The notes under the pieces: model-generated
The model's database searches: none
Seen by the model: only the letters and a program-made list of their open reading frames with translations
Told to the model about the DNA's origin: nothing
Shown here: in pieces, positions 1 to 8,057 of the stretch
How positions within the stretch are numbered: the stretch's first letter is position 1
Layout of the letters: every line of letters starts with the position of its first letter
Position numbers and translations under genes: made by a program
Source of the DNA: an uncultured Roseicyclus sp.
GTDB taxonomy: Bacteria > Pseudomonadota > Alphaproteobacteria > Rhodobacterales > Rhodobacteraceae
Reading direction: 5' to 3'
Length of the DNA stretch: 64,000 nt
NCBI GenBank assembly: GCA_947494975.1
Contig: CANLXA010000002.1
Span: 868,001 to 932,000, forward strand

Positions 1-46
1 AGCTGATTTGGGCGATCGAGCGGGTCGCCCCAACCGGAGGCGCGGC

Positions 47-2254
47 ATGACGACCGGGGGCAGCGACGACTTCCGCGCGTCCTTTTTCGAGGAATGCGAT
101 GAGTTGCTGGAGGCGATGCATGACGGCCTTGGCCTGATGCAAGATGGCGCAGGCGACGGCGAAACGGTTCATGTCATCTTCCGCGCCGTGCATTCGATCA
201 AGGGCGGCGCTGGGGCCTTCGGCCTCGATGCGCTCGTGTCCTTTGCCCATCAACTCGAAACCGTGTTGGAGCGGTTGCGCTCCGGCAAGATCGAGGCCAC
301 GCCGGATTTGCTGACCCTGTTCCAGCAATGTGGAGATTACCTCTCCGATCTTGTGACGGCGGCGCGGGCGGATGCCGCGGTCGATCCCGGCCCGGCGGAC
401 GCACTGGGCAGGCGGCTCGATGCGGCTTCGGGGCCGGATTGCGATACGTCCGAGGCGGTGTCACAGGCCGCGGACGACTTCGTGCCGCTGGCGTTGGATC
501 TTGATGCCTTGGAAGATCCCCAAGAATCCGATGCCGATGATCCGATGTCTTCCGGGATCGGTCATCACATCACCTTCACGGCTGAGCCTGAATTGTTTTC
601 CAGCGGCAACGAACCCGCCTTGCTGTTTCGCGCCCTCGCCACACTTGGGCCGACAAGGGTTGGTGCGGATGTCTCGGATGTCCCACCGCTCTCGTTGCTG
701 GATCCAACGATGTCTCACCTGTCTTGGGAGATCGAGCTGGATGGCGATTGCCCGGCCGACATCGTGCTCGATGTCTTCGATTTCGTATCGGATTGCGCAA
801 GTGTTGAGATCGCCCCCTTGGAGCATATTGCCGCCCCTCCTGATCGGTCCACCGTTCCGGCCTCCGATGACATCGCGCCCGCGGCCGGGGCTGATGCCGC
901 AGCGCCCGCTGAGGGCCAGCCACCAAATTCCGAAACGGTGGGGTGGGGGCATGAGCCTGCGCGCGCCGCTCTGCCCGAGCCCGCGGTTGCACCCCCACAG
1001 CTCTCCGCCAGGATTGCCGCGCCCCAGACCATCCGTGTCGATTTCGAGCGGGTCGACAAGCTTATCAACCTGGTCGGCGAACTGGTCATCAAGGAGGCCA
1101 TGCTGTCGCAGGCAGTGGGCAAGCTCACCCTGAATACCGGCAACGAAGTGCTGCAGGAGCTTGATGGCCTTAAGCAACTGGCTGGTGAGATCCAGGAGGG
1201 CGTGATGGCCATCCGGGCGCAGCCGATCAAACCGTTGTTCCAGCGCATGGGGCGCACCATTCGCGAGGCGGCGGCGATGACGAACAAACGCGTGCGTCTC
1301 GTCATGAAGGGCGAGGCTGCTGAAGTCGACAAGACGGTCCTCGAACGGCTGGTGGATCCGCTCACCCATATGGTGCGAAACGCGGTCGATCATGGATTGG
1401 AAGACACCGAGACGCGCATGGCGGCCGGCAAACCGGCCGAGGGCAGTGTGACCTTGTCCGCCGCCCATCGATCTGGCCGCGTCGTGATCGAAATCTCCGA
1501 TGATGGGGGCGGGATCAACCGCGACAAGGTCCGCCAACTGGCCGAAAAAAAGGGCCTGATCGCACCGGACGCGCCGCTCATCTCGTCTGACATCGATGCG
1601 CTGCTTTTCATGCCGGGCTTCTCCTCGAAGGACGAGGTTTCGGAACTCTCGGGGCGCGGTGTCGGGCTCGATGTCGTGCGAAGCGAAATCACCGCCCTGG
1701 GCGGACGCATGTCCATCCAGTCGGAGCTCGGGGTTGGAACGGTCTTCTCCATCAGCCTCCCCCTGACTCTCGCGGTGCTGGAAGGTATGGTCGTGAACGT
1801 GGCGGGGCAGACCATGGTTGTGCCGATCACCGCGATCCAGGAAACCTTGCAACCTGCTTCTGCCAGGATCCACACGATCGGGCCCGGTACAAAGGTGTTG
1901 TCCATCCGGGAGACGTTGATGCCGGTGGCCGATCTTGGCGCCCATTTCGGGTTTCGGGAGCCACCGGAGGAGCTTGACGACCATGTCCTGCTGGTCATCG
2001 AAACCGACACTGATCGGCGGTGCGCGCTGATCGTCGATGCTCTGCAAGATCAGCGGCAGGTCGTCATCAAAAGCCTCGAGACGAATTACAGCCAGATCGA
2101 CGGAATCTCCGCGGCCACGATCCTTGGCGATGGCCGTATCGCGTTGATTGTCGACCCCGAAGGTGTCGCCGGTGGTGTTTCGCCCGTTCCCGCAACCCTC
2201 GTGGCCCCCGCCAATCCCGATATCGTGGAAGGAGACAGCCTTGTCACAGCCTGA
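47..2254 (+). CDS. cheA: Chemotaxis histidine kinase CheA
   Basis: Cytoplasmic sensor kinase that takes signals from chemoreceptor-CheW arrays and phosphorylates CheY. An N-terminal Hpt domain carries the phospho-acceptor motif HSIKGG (His49). The central part has the dimerisation helices and the HATPase domain (N-box HMVRNAVDHG, G-box DDGGG), and the C-terminal third is a CheW-like coupling domain. The ATG at 47 is preceded by CGGAGG at 35-40, so I prefer it to an in-frame upstream start. It is the first gene of a che operon in which each gene overlaps the next. About 735 residues, normal for the family. Whatever lies upstream is cut off by the window edge. Confidence 0.96.
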   Translation: MTTGGSDDFRASFFEECDELLEAMHDGLGLMQDGAGDGETVHVIFRAVHSIKGGAGAFGLDALVSFAHQLETVLERLRSGKIEATPDLLTLFQQCGDYLSDLVTAARADAAVDPGPADALGRRLDAASGPDCDTSEAVSQAADDFVPLALDLDALEDPQESDADDPMSSGIGHHITFTAEPELFSSGNEPALLFRALATLGPTRVGADVSDVPPLSLLDPTMSHLSWEIELDGDCPADIVLDVFDFVSDCASVEIAPLEHIAAPPDRSTVPASDDIAPAAGADAAAPAEGQPPNSETVGWGHEPARAALPEPAVAPPQLSARIAAPQTIRVDFERVDKLINLVGELVIKEAMLSQAVGKLTLNTGNEVLQELDGLKQLAGEIQEGVMAIRAQPIKPLFQRMGRTIREAAAMTNKRVRLVMKGEAAEVDKTVLERLVDPLTHMVRNAVDHGLEDTETRMAAGKPAEGSVTLSAAHRSGRVVIEISDDGGGINRDKVRQLAEKKGLIAPDAPLISSDIDALLFMPGFSSKDEVSELSGRGVGLDVVRSEITALGGRMSIQSELGVGTVFSISLPLTLAVLEGMVVNVAGQTMVVPITAIQETLQPASARIHTIGPGTKVLSIRETLMPVADLGAHFGFREPPEELDDHVLLVIETDTDRRCALIVDALQDQRQVVIKSLETNYSQIDGISAATILGDGRIALIVDPEGVAGGVSPVPATLVAPANPDIVEGDSLVTA

Positions 2255-2708
2255 TGATGATCCGAAGTCGCGCAACAACGAAGTCGTGGCCTTCCGCGTC
2301 GGGGGGCAGGATTTCTGTTTCGACATCATGTCGGTCCGGGAAATTCGCGGCTGGACCGAAACGACGACGCTGCCCCATGCCCAGAGTTACGTGAAAGGTG
2401 TCATCAACCTGCGCGGATCGGTGGTGCCGGTCTTGGATCTGTCCGATCGGTTGGGGTTGGGGGTGACGGAGACGAATGCCCGTCACGTCATTATCATCGC
2501 AGTTGTCAACGGGCAGACCATCGGACTCCTTGCCGACGTTGTGTCCGATATCCTCTCGATCCCCGATGACGCGCTGCACCCGATCCCGGACATGGTGGCC
2601 GACCAGGTCAAGGCGTTCATCTCGGGCGTTGTGCTGATCGATGAGCGTATGATCCGAAAACTGGATCTCAGCCGCGTGGTGCCGCCGTCGGGCCTGGAGG
2701 CGGCATGA
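2241..2708 (+). CDS. cheW: Chemotaxis coupling protein CheW
   Basis: Adaptor that links chemoreceptors to CheA. About 155 residues forming a single CheW domain, with the typical INLRGSVVPVLDLSDRLGL segment. I chose the TTG at 2241 because GGAAGGAG lies just upstream (2228-2235) and the protein then begins MSQPDDDP, directly before the domain; the longer reading frame would run deep into cheA. The start overlaps the end of cheA by 14 bp, which suggests translational coupling. Its own stop overlaps the cheR start (ATGA). Confidence 0.93.
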   Translation: MSQPDDDPKSRNNEVVAFRVGGQDFCFDIMSVREIRGWTETTTLPHAQSYVKGVINLRGSVVPVLDLSDRLGLGVTETNARHVIIIAVVNGQTIGLLADVVSDILSIPDDALHPIPDMVADQVKAFISGVVLIDERMIRKLDLSRVVPPSGLEAA

Positions 2709-3586
2709 GCCTTGCCCAGGAAAGAATCGCGCCGCCGCGCTGGTCCAACGCCGCCATCGGGGATGCCGCGTTCCGGACCCTGGCTGACTTGGTGGAGCGG
2801 GAAACCGGCATCGTTTTGTCGGAGGCCAAGAAGGCATTGGCGATCTCGCGCCTGTCGCCTCGATTGCGCCGGTTGGGCATGCGGAGCTTCGATGAATACT
2901 GCGCCGTCTTGCGTGGCTGCAACGGGCCGAGCGAATTGCAGGAGGCAATCCTGCTTCTGACCACCAATGTCACCCGGTTTTTCCGCGAGGCGCATCACTT
3001 CGATGTTTTGCGGACGGACGTCCTTCCGGATCTTGTGGCGCGGGCCCGGGCCGGTGGTCGCGTTCGGATCTGGTCAGCGGGGTCGTCCTCGGGCGAAGAG
3101 GCATACTCGATCGCCTTGACGTTGCTGTCGGCGTTCCCGGAGGCGCCGGAGACGGATTTCCGTATCCTCGCCAGCGATATCGACCGCAACATGTTGGCGA
3201 AGGGCCGATCCGGCCGATATCACCTGACGTCGGATGATCTTCAGGTGCATCCGCTGCTGGCCAGGGAAATGGCGCCCGTTCCGGGCGAAGCGGAGCTGTT
3301 CGACGTTCCGCAAAAGGCCCGTGATCTGGTGCAATTTGCGGAGCTCAACTTGCAGAATCCCTGGCCCATGAAGGGTAAATTCGACGTCATCTTCTGCCGC
3401 AATGTCGTCATCTACTTCTCGATGGTGACGCAACAATCGCTGTGGCCGCGGTTTGCCGATGCGCTGATGCCCGGCGGATACCTGTTCATCGGGCATTCCG
3501 AACGGGTCACGGGGCCCGCTCTGCCACGGCTTCGGTCTTGCGGCGTGACCCTCTACAAACACATCCAATCGGAAGAGATGAGATGA
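2705..3586 (+). CDS. cheR: Chemoreceptor glutamate methyltransferase CheR
   Basis: SAM-dependent methyltransferase that methylates glutamates on chemoreceptors for adaptation. 293 residues, the usual length. It has an N-terminal helical CheR domain followed by the Rossmann-like SAM domain with the motif SAGSSSGEEAYSIA and the later FCRNVVIYF segment. It overlaps cheW by ATGA at the start and cheY at the end. The methylesterase partner CheB is not visible in this window. Confidence 0.95.
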   Translation: MSLAQERIAPPRWSNAAIGDAAFRTLADLVERETGIVLSEAKKALAISRLSPRLRRLGMRSFDEYCAVLRGCNGPSELQEAILLLTTNVTRFFREAHHFDVLRTDVLPDLVARARAGGRVRIWSAGSSSGEEAYSIALTLLSAFPEAPETDFRILASDIDRNMLAKGRSGRYHLTSDDLQVHPLLAREMAPVPGEAELFDVPQKARDLVQFAELNLQNPWPMKGKFDVIFCRNVVIYFSMVTQQSLWPRFADALMPGGYLFIGHSERVTGPALPRLRSCGVTLYKHIQSEEMR

Positions 3587-3969
3587 GTACCAAAGACAAG
3601 CTACGCGTCCTTGTGGTGGACGATATGTCGACCAGCCGCGGCTTGATCGTCCAGGCCCTTGAATGGATGGGGATTGGCACGATCGACTATTGCGCCGATG
3701 GCCATGCTGCCTTGCAGAAAATATCCTCGGCGCCCGTGCATATGGTCATTTCGGACTATAACATGCCCGGCGTGGACGGCCTGAAACTCCTGGAGATGTT
3801 GCGATCGAACGAGAGAACCGCTCGCACGGGATTCATCCTGATCACCGGGACCACCGATCCGGCAATCATTGACCGGGGCAAGCGGCTGGGAATGAACAAC
3901 TTCCTTCAAAAGCCGTTTTCCCCAACTGCCTTGAAAGCCTGTATCGAGCGGGTGGTGGGCCCCCTTTGA
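3583..3969 (+). CDS. cheY: CheY-like response regulator
   Basis: Single receiver domain of 128 residues. The acidic pocket VVDD (Asp13, Asp14), the phospho-acceptor in VISDYNMPG (Asp58), the LITGTT segment and the conserved lysine in LQKPFSP are all present. The ATG at 3583 overlaps the cheR stop, and a longer in-frame extension would sit entirely inside cheR. It is probably phosphorylated by the CheA of this operon and acts on the flagellar motor or as a phosphate sink. Confidence 0.94.
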   Translation: MSTKDKLRVLVVDDMSTSRGLIVQALEWMGIGTIDYCADGHAALQKISSAPVHMVISDYNMPGVDGLKLLEMLRSNERTARTGFILITGTTDPAIIDRGKRLGMNNFLQKPFSPTALKACIERVVGPL

Positions 3970-4355
3970 TGGACATGGCGGATATTGACCGGCTTTCGGT
4001 CGGAACCCTGATGCGCAATACCGCGACCGAGTTGGACCGCCTGGCCGAAATCGCGGAGGGCATGGACCTGCTGATTGCAGATCTGGTGGCGCATCTTCCG
4101 TCGTCGGCACAACGCGCCAAGCTGCAGGACATCGATTATCTCCGCCAGGCTTTGCAGGCCATCGCCACCATTTACCGCAACGCCTCGCAGGACCTCGACT
4201 CGGAACAATCCGCCCGCGTTTCCGGGGCGAGACTGGCAAGGGGGGTCACGTTGGCCTCCGTCCTTGATGCATGTCTGAAGGGGGTACCACTCAACAGCGG
4301 CCATTCGGACCGTTCCGGCTCCGAACCGCCAGAAGACACCGCAATCCTGTTTTGA
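3969..4355 (+). CDS. Unknown protein of the che operon
   Basis: Protein of 128 residues, predicted mostly helical, with no family I recognise. The ATG at 3969 shares bases with the cheY stop (TGATG), so it is almost certainly co-translated with the chemotaxis genes. It has no signal peptide or membrane segment. The first two-thirds look like an amphipathic helical bundle and the tail is Ser/Pro-rich. A CheY- or CheA-associated helper role is possible from position alone; nothing in the residues proves it. Confidence 0.8.
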   Translation: MDMADIDRLSVGTLMRNTATELDRLAEIAEGMDLLIADLVAHLPSSAQRAKLQDIDYLRQALQAIATIYRNASQDLDSEQSARVSGARLARGVTLASVLDACLKGVPLNSGHSDRSGSEPPEDTAILF

Positions 4356-4411
4356 AGACCCGCGCTCAACCGCAAAGCGGCGCGGGTGACTGCATCGGTG
4401 GTGGGCGCAAT

Positions 4412-4906
4412 TCAGACCTTTCGGTCAGCGGGGCGCTCGGGCGTGGTCGCCTCGCCGGGGCCACCCGATGGCGCGCGCCCAAGGTGGGTCAGCACCGGGC
4501 GAACATCGGTCGCACGTCCGCTGGCCAGCATCACCTCGGTCAGGAGGGTGCGCAGATAGCTCACCTCCGGTGCCGCTTCGATGGCCATGACCAAGATCGC
4601 GCGGGCCGCGTGCATATCCCCGTCGGCCACCGCGATATGGGCCTTCGCGGCGGCAATTGTCGACGGAGCGATCGCTCCAGGCGTGGTTTCGGCCTCGGTT
4701 TCCGCCACAAGTTGCCGGGCCGCCCGAATATCGCCGCCGTCCAATGCGGCATGCAACCTGGCCTCGAAGCCCATGGCGACCGGCTGCTGCGCGCTTGTTG
4801 ATCCGTGGCGATCTGGCGCAGGCACGCGGCTATCGCCGCCATGCGTCGCTGGCGCGGATTGGCGCTCCGCACGCTGATCGATTTCGTTCGTACCCCTGAT
4901 AGCCAT
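4412..4906 (-). CDS. Unknown helical-repeat-like protein downstream of a CtrA site
   Basis: About 164 residues. The middle and C-terminal parts (Ala-rich helices such as ARQLVAETEAE and AARAILVMAIEAAP) look like degenerate TPR-like helical hairpins. The N-terminus is polar and probably disordered. I chose the ATG at 4906; a TTG at 4918 is an in-frame alternative. It converges on the che operon with a 56-bp gap. A perfect CtrA-type site oriented toward this gene lies about 100 bp upstream, so a motility or cell-cycle role is a reasonable inference. Confidence 0.65.
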   Translation of the reverse strand: MAIRGTNEIDQRAERQSAPATHGGDSRVPAPDRHGSTSAQQPVAMGFEARLHAALDGGDIRAARQLVAETEAETTPGAIAPSTIAAAKAHIAVADGDMHAARAILVMAIEAAPEVSYLRTLLTEVMLASGRATDVRPVLTHLGRAPSGGPGEATTPERPADRKV

Positions 4907-5224
4907 GCGATTCCCCAAATCTCACCGATTGAACCAGCCAATACCGCCCTTGAAAGCCAAGGATTTGAATGCTGCCCCTCCATGATCGTAACGGTGAGAG
5001 CAGTTAATACTTCGTTAATGGGAAAAGCCGGTTACTCTGTTCATCGTACTTCGGCGCGGCAGAACCTCAAGGCCTCGTTCTGCGGTGGCAATTTCCCGCC
5101 ATCGGATTCGCAATCACAAGTGCCACCGGCGGCGTTGCGTCACCTCTCGCTTTGTTGCAACATTGACAGCGAAAATATTCTTTCCCATCCGCATGCTGCC
5201 CTTTGCGCGGAGCCTTTTTGACCG
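4907..5224. other. 318-bp divergent intergenic region
   Basis: No convincing gene. It separates the reverse-strand gene at 4906 from the forward gene at 5225 and holds the CtrA-type site. A TTGACA hexamer at 5163-5168 could be a -35 box for the forward gene, but no good -10 follows at normal spacing. Small forward reading frames here lack ribosome-binding sites and domain signals. Confidence 0.6.
5004..5018 (-). promoter_or_regulatory. CtrA-type binding site
   Basis: The top strand has TTAA at 5004-5007, seven bases, then TTAA at 5015-5018. On the reverse strand it reads TTAACGAAGTATTAAC, which matches the TTAA-N7-TTAAC consensus known for the alphaproteobacterial regulator CtrA. It lies about 98 bp upstream of the reverse-strand gene at 4906 and about 207 bp upstream of the forward gene at 5225. 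Confidence 0.55.
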
Positions 5225-6952
5225 ATGGAGCCTGCCCCCGTGTTGCCCCCGTTTCGTATCTTTTCCCCAACTCCCCTGCTGGCTGCTGCAGCAGTCGCCC
5301 TAAGCGGTCCGTCTTTTGCGCAAGGTATCGATGTGCCGGAAGAGGACGTCGTGGAGGCGCAGCTTGCACAATTGGGCGCGAATGTGCCCGGGTCGATTTT
5401 TGCAATGCAGCCGTTCCGCAATGATCAGAGCCTTCAGGCCGATGATGGCACCACCTATACGCTGACCTCGCTGAACCCCCATGTGAATTCCTGGTTTATT
5501 CTGGAGATCACGCCCGCAAACGGCCGCTCGCGTTTTGCGCATTTCGAGAATGCGGCCCCAGAGATCTGGGATATCTCCCTGATCGACGAAGACGGCCCCG
5601 CGCTTCTGATCGAGGGCGATGGCGACAGTTTTGCCTGCGCGCCGTGGGATGATGGCGAATTGGCCGAGGCCCAGGACAGTTCCCTGCCATTCGCGCCGAT
5701 CTGCGATTGGAGCATCTTCGTGCGCAACCCCGTCAGCGGCAATCGCACGACGCGGGAGGCCGTGGCCGAATTCCTGCGCGACAACGTGATCTTCGGCGAA
5801 TCCATCGTGAACCTGATCAAAGGCGCGTTCTTTGAGGACGCGTTCATGATTTCGTCCGAAGGCGAGGAGGAGTTGGAGGAAATCGACGGTGTCGAACTCC
5901 TTGGCAATGCGCTTCTCGACAACACGCCCAACATGCGCCCCTATATGGGCTTCGAGTTGATCGGCACCGATGCCGGCGCCATGACCGCGGGCGCTTGGTA
6001 CGAGGTGGAGGACAGCCCCGGCATATACGCGTCCGTCATGCAGCCCGGCATGATCGCCAATGAGGTGTTTCAGGTGCCCGGTGCCAACGGCCTTGATGGG
6101 ATCGAGCGGCGCGCGGATGTCTATCTGGTGGCTTTCGACATGGCGCGATTCGATATCGGATATGAACTCGGCACCGAACATCCGCGGCTTGGCTGGTCAT
6201 CACGCCCTTCGAACCGGCACGGGCAGGGGCGGGGCCCCGATGGCTTCGACCGTCCCGACCCGGTGGTCCGCACCGGCATGTTGAACCCGGCCTTCGCCGA
6301 GCGGGTGGCCGCCACCTTTACCGGCGGGTTCAAACGCGACCACGGCGCGTGGCGCTTCGGTGATTACTCGACGTTCAATTACGGCCACCATTACGGCTTC
6401 ATGCAGAACGGTGTATTGATCTCTCGCCTCTGGCCCAATCTCGCGACGCTTTACCTGACGCAGGACGGCGAGGTCGCCATGCGCACCTGGCGGGAAGAGG
6501 ATGATGCGCTGCTGCCAGAGCTGACCTTCGCGCGCCAGAACGGTGTTGCCATCATCGAAGACGGCGTGCCCGGCCCGCGCGTGACGTCCTGGGGCGGTGG
6601 AAATTGGTCCGGCGACGCCAACGCGACCCTGCGCACCTTGCGCGGTGGCACCTGCATGCGGACGGTCGAAGACCGGCAATTCCTGATTTACGCTTACTTT
6701 TCAACGGCAACGCCGTCTGCGATGGCGCGCACGTTCCAAGCGTATCAGTGCGACTATGCCATGCTTCTGGACATGAACAGCCAGGAGCACACCTATATGG
6801 CGCTTTACGTGCATGACGAGGATGGCGGTGAGATGGACGTTCAGCACCTTGTCTCGGGCATGGCGGAAGCGGATCCGGATAACGGGCGGGTTCCGCGCTT
6901 TATCTCGGCGCCGGATAACCGCGACTTCTTCTATCTTTTGCGGAGGGAATGA
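5225..6952 (+). CDS. Large exported protein of unknown function
   Basis: 575 residues with an N-terminal signal peptide: a hydrophobic LLAAAAVALSG core ending in a FAQ-type cleavage site near residue 33. The mature part is acidic and rich in Trp, Asp and Gly, with only a few cysteines, and I recognise no family. It probably acts in the periplasm or outside the cell. Its TGA shares one base with the ATG of the next gene, and GGAGG lies just before that start, so the two are co-expressed and probably work together. Confidence 0.8.
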   Translation: MEPAPVLPPFRIFSPTPLLAAAAVALSGPSFAQGIDVPEEDVVEAQLAQLGANVPGSIFAMQPFRNDQSLQADDGTTYTLTSLNPHVNSWFILEITPANGRSRFAHFENAAPEIWDISLIDEDGPALLIEGDGDSFACAPWDDGELAEAQDSSLPFAPICDWSIFVRNPVSGNRTTREAVAEFLRDNVIFGESIVNLIKGAFFEDAFMISSEGEEELEEIDGVELLGNALLDNTPNMRPYMGFELIGTDAGAMTAGAWYEVEDSPGIYASVMQPGMIANEVFQVPGANGLDGIERRADVYLVAFDMARFDIGYELGTEHPRLGWSSRPSNRHGQGRGPDGFDRPDPVVRTGMLNPAFAERVAATFTGGFKRDHGAWRFGDYSTFNYGHHYGFMQNGVLISRLWPNLATLYLTQDGEVAMRTWREEDDALLPELTFARQNGVAIIEDGVPGPRVTSWGGGNWSGDANATLRTLRGGTCMRTVEDRQFLIYAYFSTATPSAMARTFQAYQCDYAMLLDMNSQEHTYMALYVHDEDGGEMDVQHLVSGMAEADPDNGRVPRFISAPDNRDFFYLLRRE

Positions 6953-7980
6953 TGGGCTTTGGAGTGACGTTGAAGGCGGCCGTTGCGGCGGCGGCCTTGG
7001 TGTGTGGCGGCGGGGCCGCGACGGCCCAATCGCTGGCCGAGCGAAACGAACTGCTGTTCCAGCAGTTGCAACAGATCCGGGGGCTGTCGAATTCCGAGAT
7101 CAACCGCGTGCGCACGATCTTTGCCAATTCGCCGAATGGCTGGATGGGGCAGGGCAACCCCGCTGTCACCCAACACCCGTTGACGCCCGAAGAGGCCGCC
7201 GCGCGCCTTGGCGGGTCGGTGGAGCAGGTGCGCGCCAGCTACCGCAACCGCGAATATGAGCGGATCTGCGGTGGGCCCTTCATGGTGCCGCTGTATGATC
7301 CCGCAACCCAAACCGCGCGCGACGCGACGGTCTGCGCGGACATGTTCGAATACCCCAACATTCCAATGGTTTACCCGGTGGTCTGGGTGCGTGCAAACGA
7401 AGCCGCAGCGCTCTGCGCGGCGGAGGGCGGGCGCATCGGCGATGCCCATGAATGGGAAGGGGCCGCTGCGGGCCAGTTGCTGCCACCCGACTACCCGTTC
7501 GACATGATCCGCGGCATGGGTGCGTCGGCTGCCGTCAACACGATGCGGAATTGGCATAATAACCAGTATTCCAGCACCAGTGGCACCTATTCGATCGGGG
7601 CCTGGCAATCCGGCGTCTGTGCCACGGGATCGTTCAAGAACGCCTCGTGCAATGGCGGCAGCTTCACGGGCTGCGGGTCCAACACATATCCGGCGGGCAG
7701 CTTCCCGCAATGCCAATCGCCTTTGGGTGTGTTCGATATCGACGGCAACGCGGCGGAGCACATGAACTTGCCATTGGCCGAGGATCAGATGGCGTCCCGT
7801 GGCTCCACCACCCTTGGTGTAACGGAGATGAAGGGCTCGTGGTTCATCTGGGATACGATCCGCGCCCATGAGCATTGGGCCCGCTGGCGCGCGCCGTTCT
7901 GGCATGGCTCCCGCGTGCTGAGCGAGGGCAGCCACCGGAACTACCACCTTGGCTTCCGCTGCTTCCGCGACGTGCGATAG
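6952..7980 (+). CDS. Exported FGE-sulfatase (SUMF1)-like protein
   Basis: About 342 residues with a signal peptide ending in AATAQS. The mature part carries hallmarks of the formylglycine-generating-enzyme fold: a VWVRANEAAALCAAEGG segment, GVFDIDGNAAEH in place of the usual GNVWEW, and a terminal HLGFRCFRDVR. It is rich in Cys and Gly. The changed core motif suggests a structural or binding role, not true formylglycine formation. The ATG at 6952 is better spaced from GGAGG (6942-6946) than the one at 6949. It is coupled to the upstream exported protein and followed by a terminator. Confidence 0.8.
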   Translation: MGFGVTLKAAVAAAALVCGGGAATAQSLAERNELLFQQLQQIRGLSNSEINRVRTIFANSPNGWMGQGNPAVTQHPLTPEEAAARLGGSVEQVRASYRNREYERICGGPFMVPLYDPATQTARDATVCADMFEYPNIPMVYPVVWVRANEAAALCAAEGGRIGDAHEWEGAAAGQLLPPDYPFDMIRGMGASAAVNTMRNWHNNQYSSTSGTYSIGAWQSGVCATGSFKNASCNGGSFTGCGSNTYPAGSFPQCQSPLGVFDIDGNAAEHMNLPLAEDQMASRGSTTLGVTEMKGSWFIWDTIRAHEHWARWRAPFWHGSRVLSEGSHRNYHLGFRCFRDVR

Positions 7981-7997
7981 GCGAGATCATCAACAAG

Positions 7998-8028
7998 AAA
8001 AGGCGCGCCCAAGTGGTGCGCCTTTTTC
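7998..8028. terminator. Bidirectional intrinsic terminator
   Basis: AAAAGGCGC (7998-8006) pairs with GCGCCTTTT (8018-8026) around an 11-nt loop. There is a T-run on the top strand and, because of the A-run on the left arm, also on the bottom strand. It sits between the converging genes ending at 7980 and 8058. Confidence 0.85.
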
Positions 8029-8057
8029 GTTTCAGGACAGTCAGTTGTGCCGTGAGG

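Noticed and set aside
461-2329. A 622-codon open frame antisense to cheA and cheW
   Set aside because: It is a shadow frame made possible by high GC and few stops. The forward strand encodes an unmistakable CheA-CheW.
6952-7980. A true formylglycine-generating enzyme
   Set aside because: The core GNVWEW-type motif is changed and no sulfatase is nearby, so only the fold is claimed.
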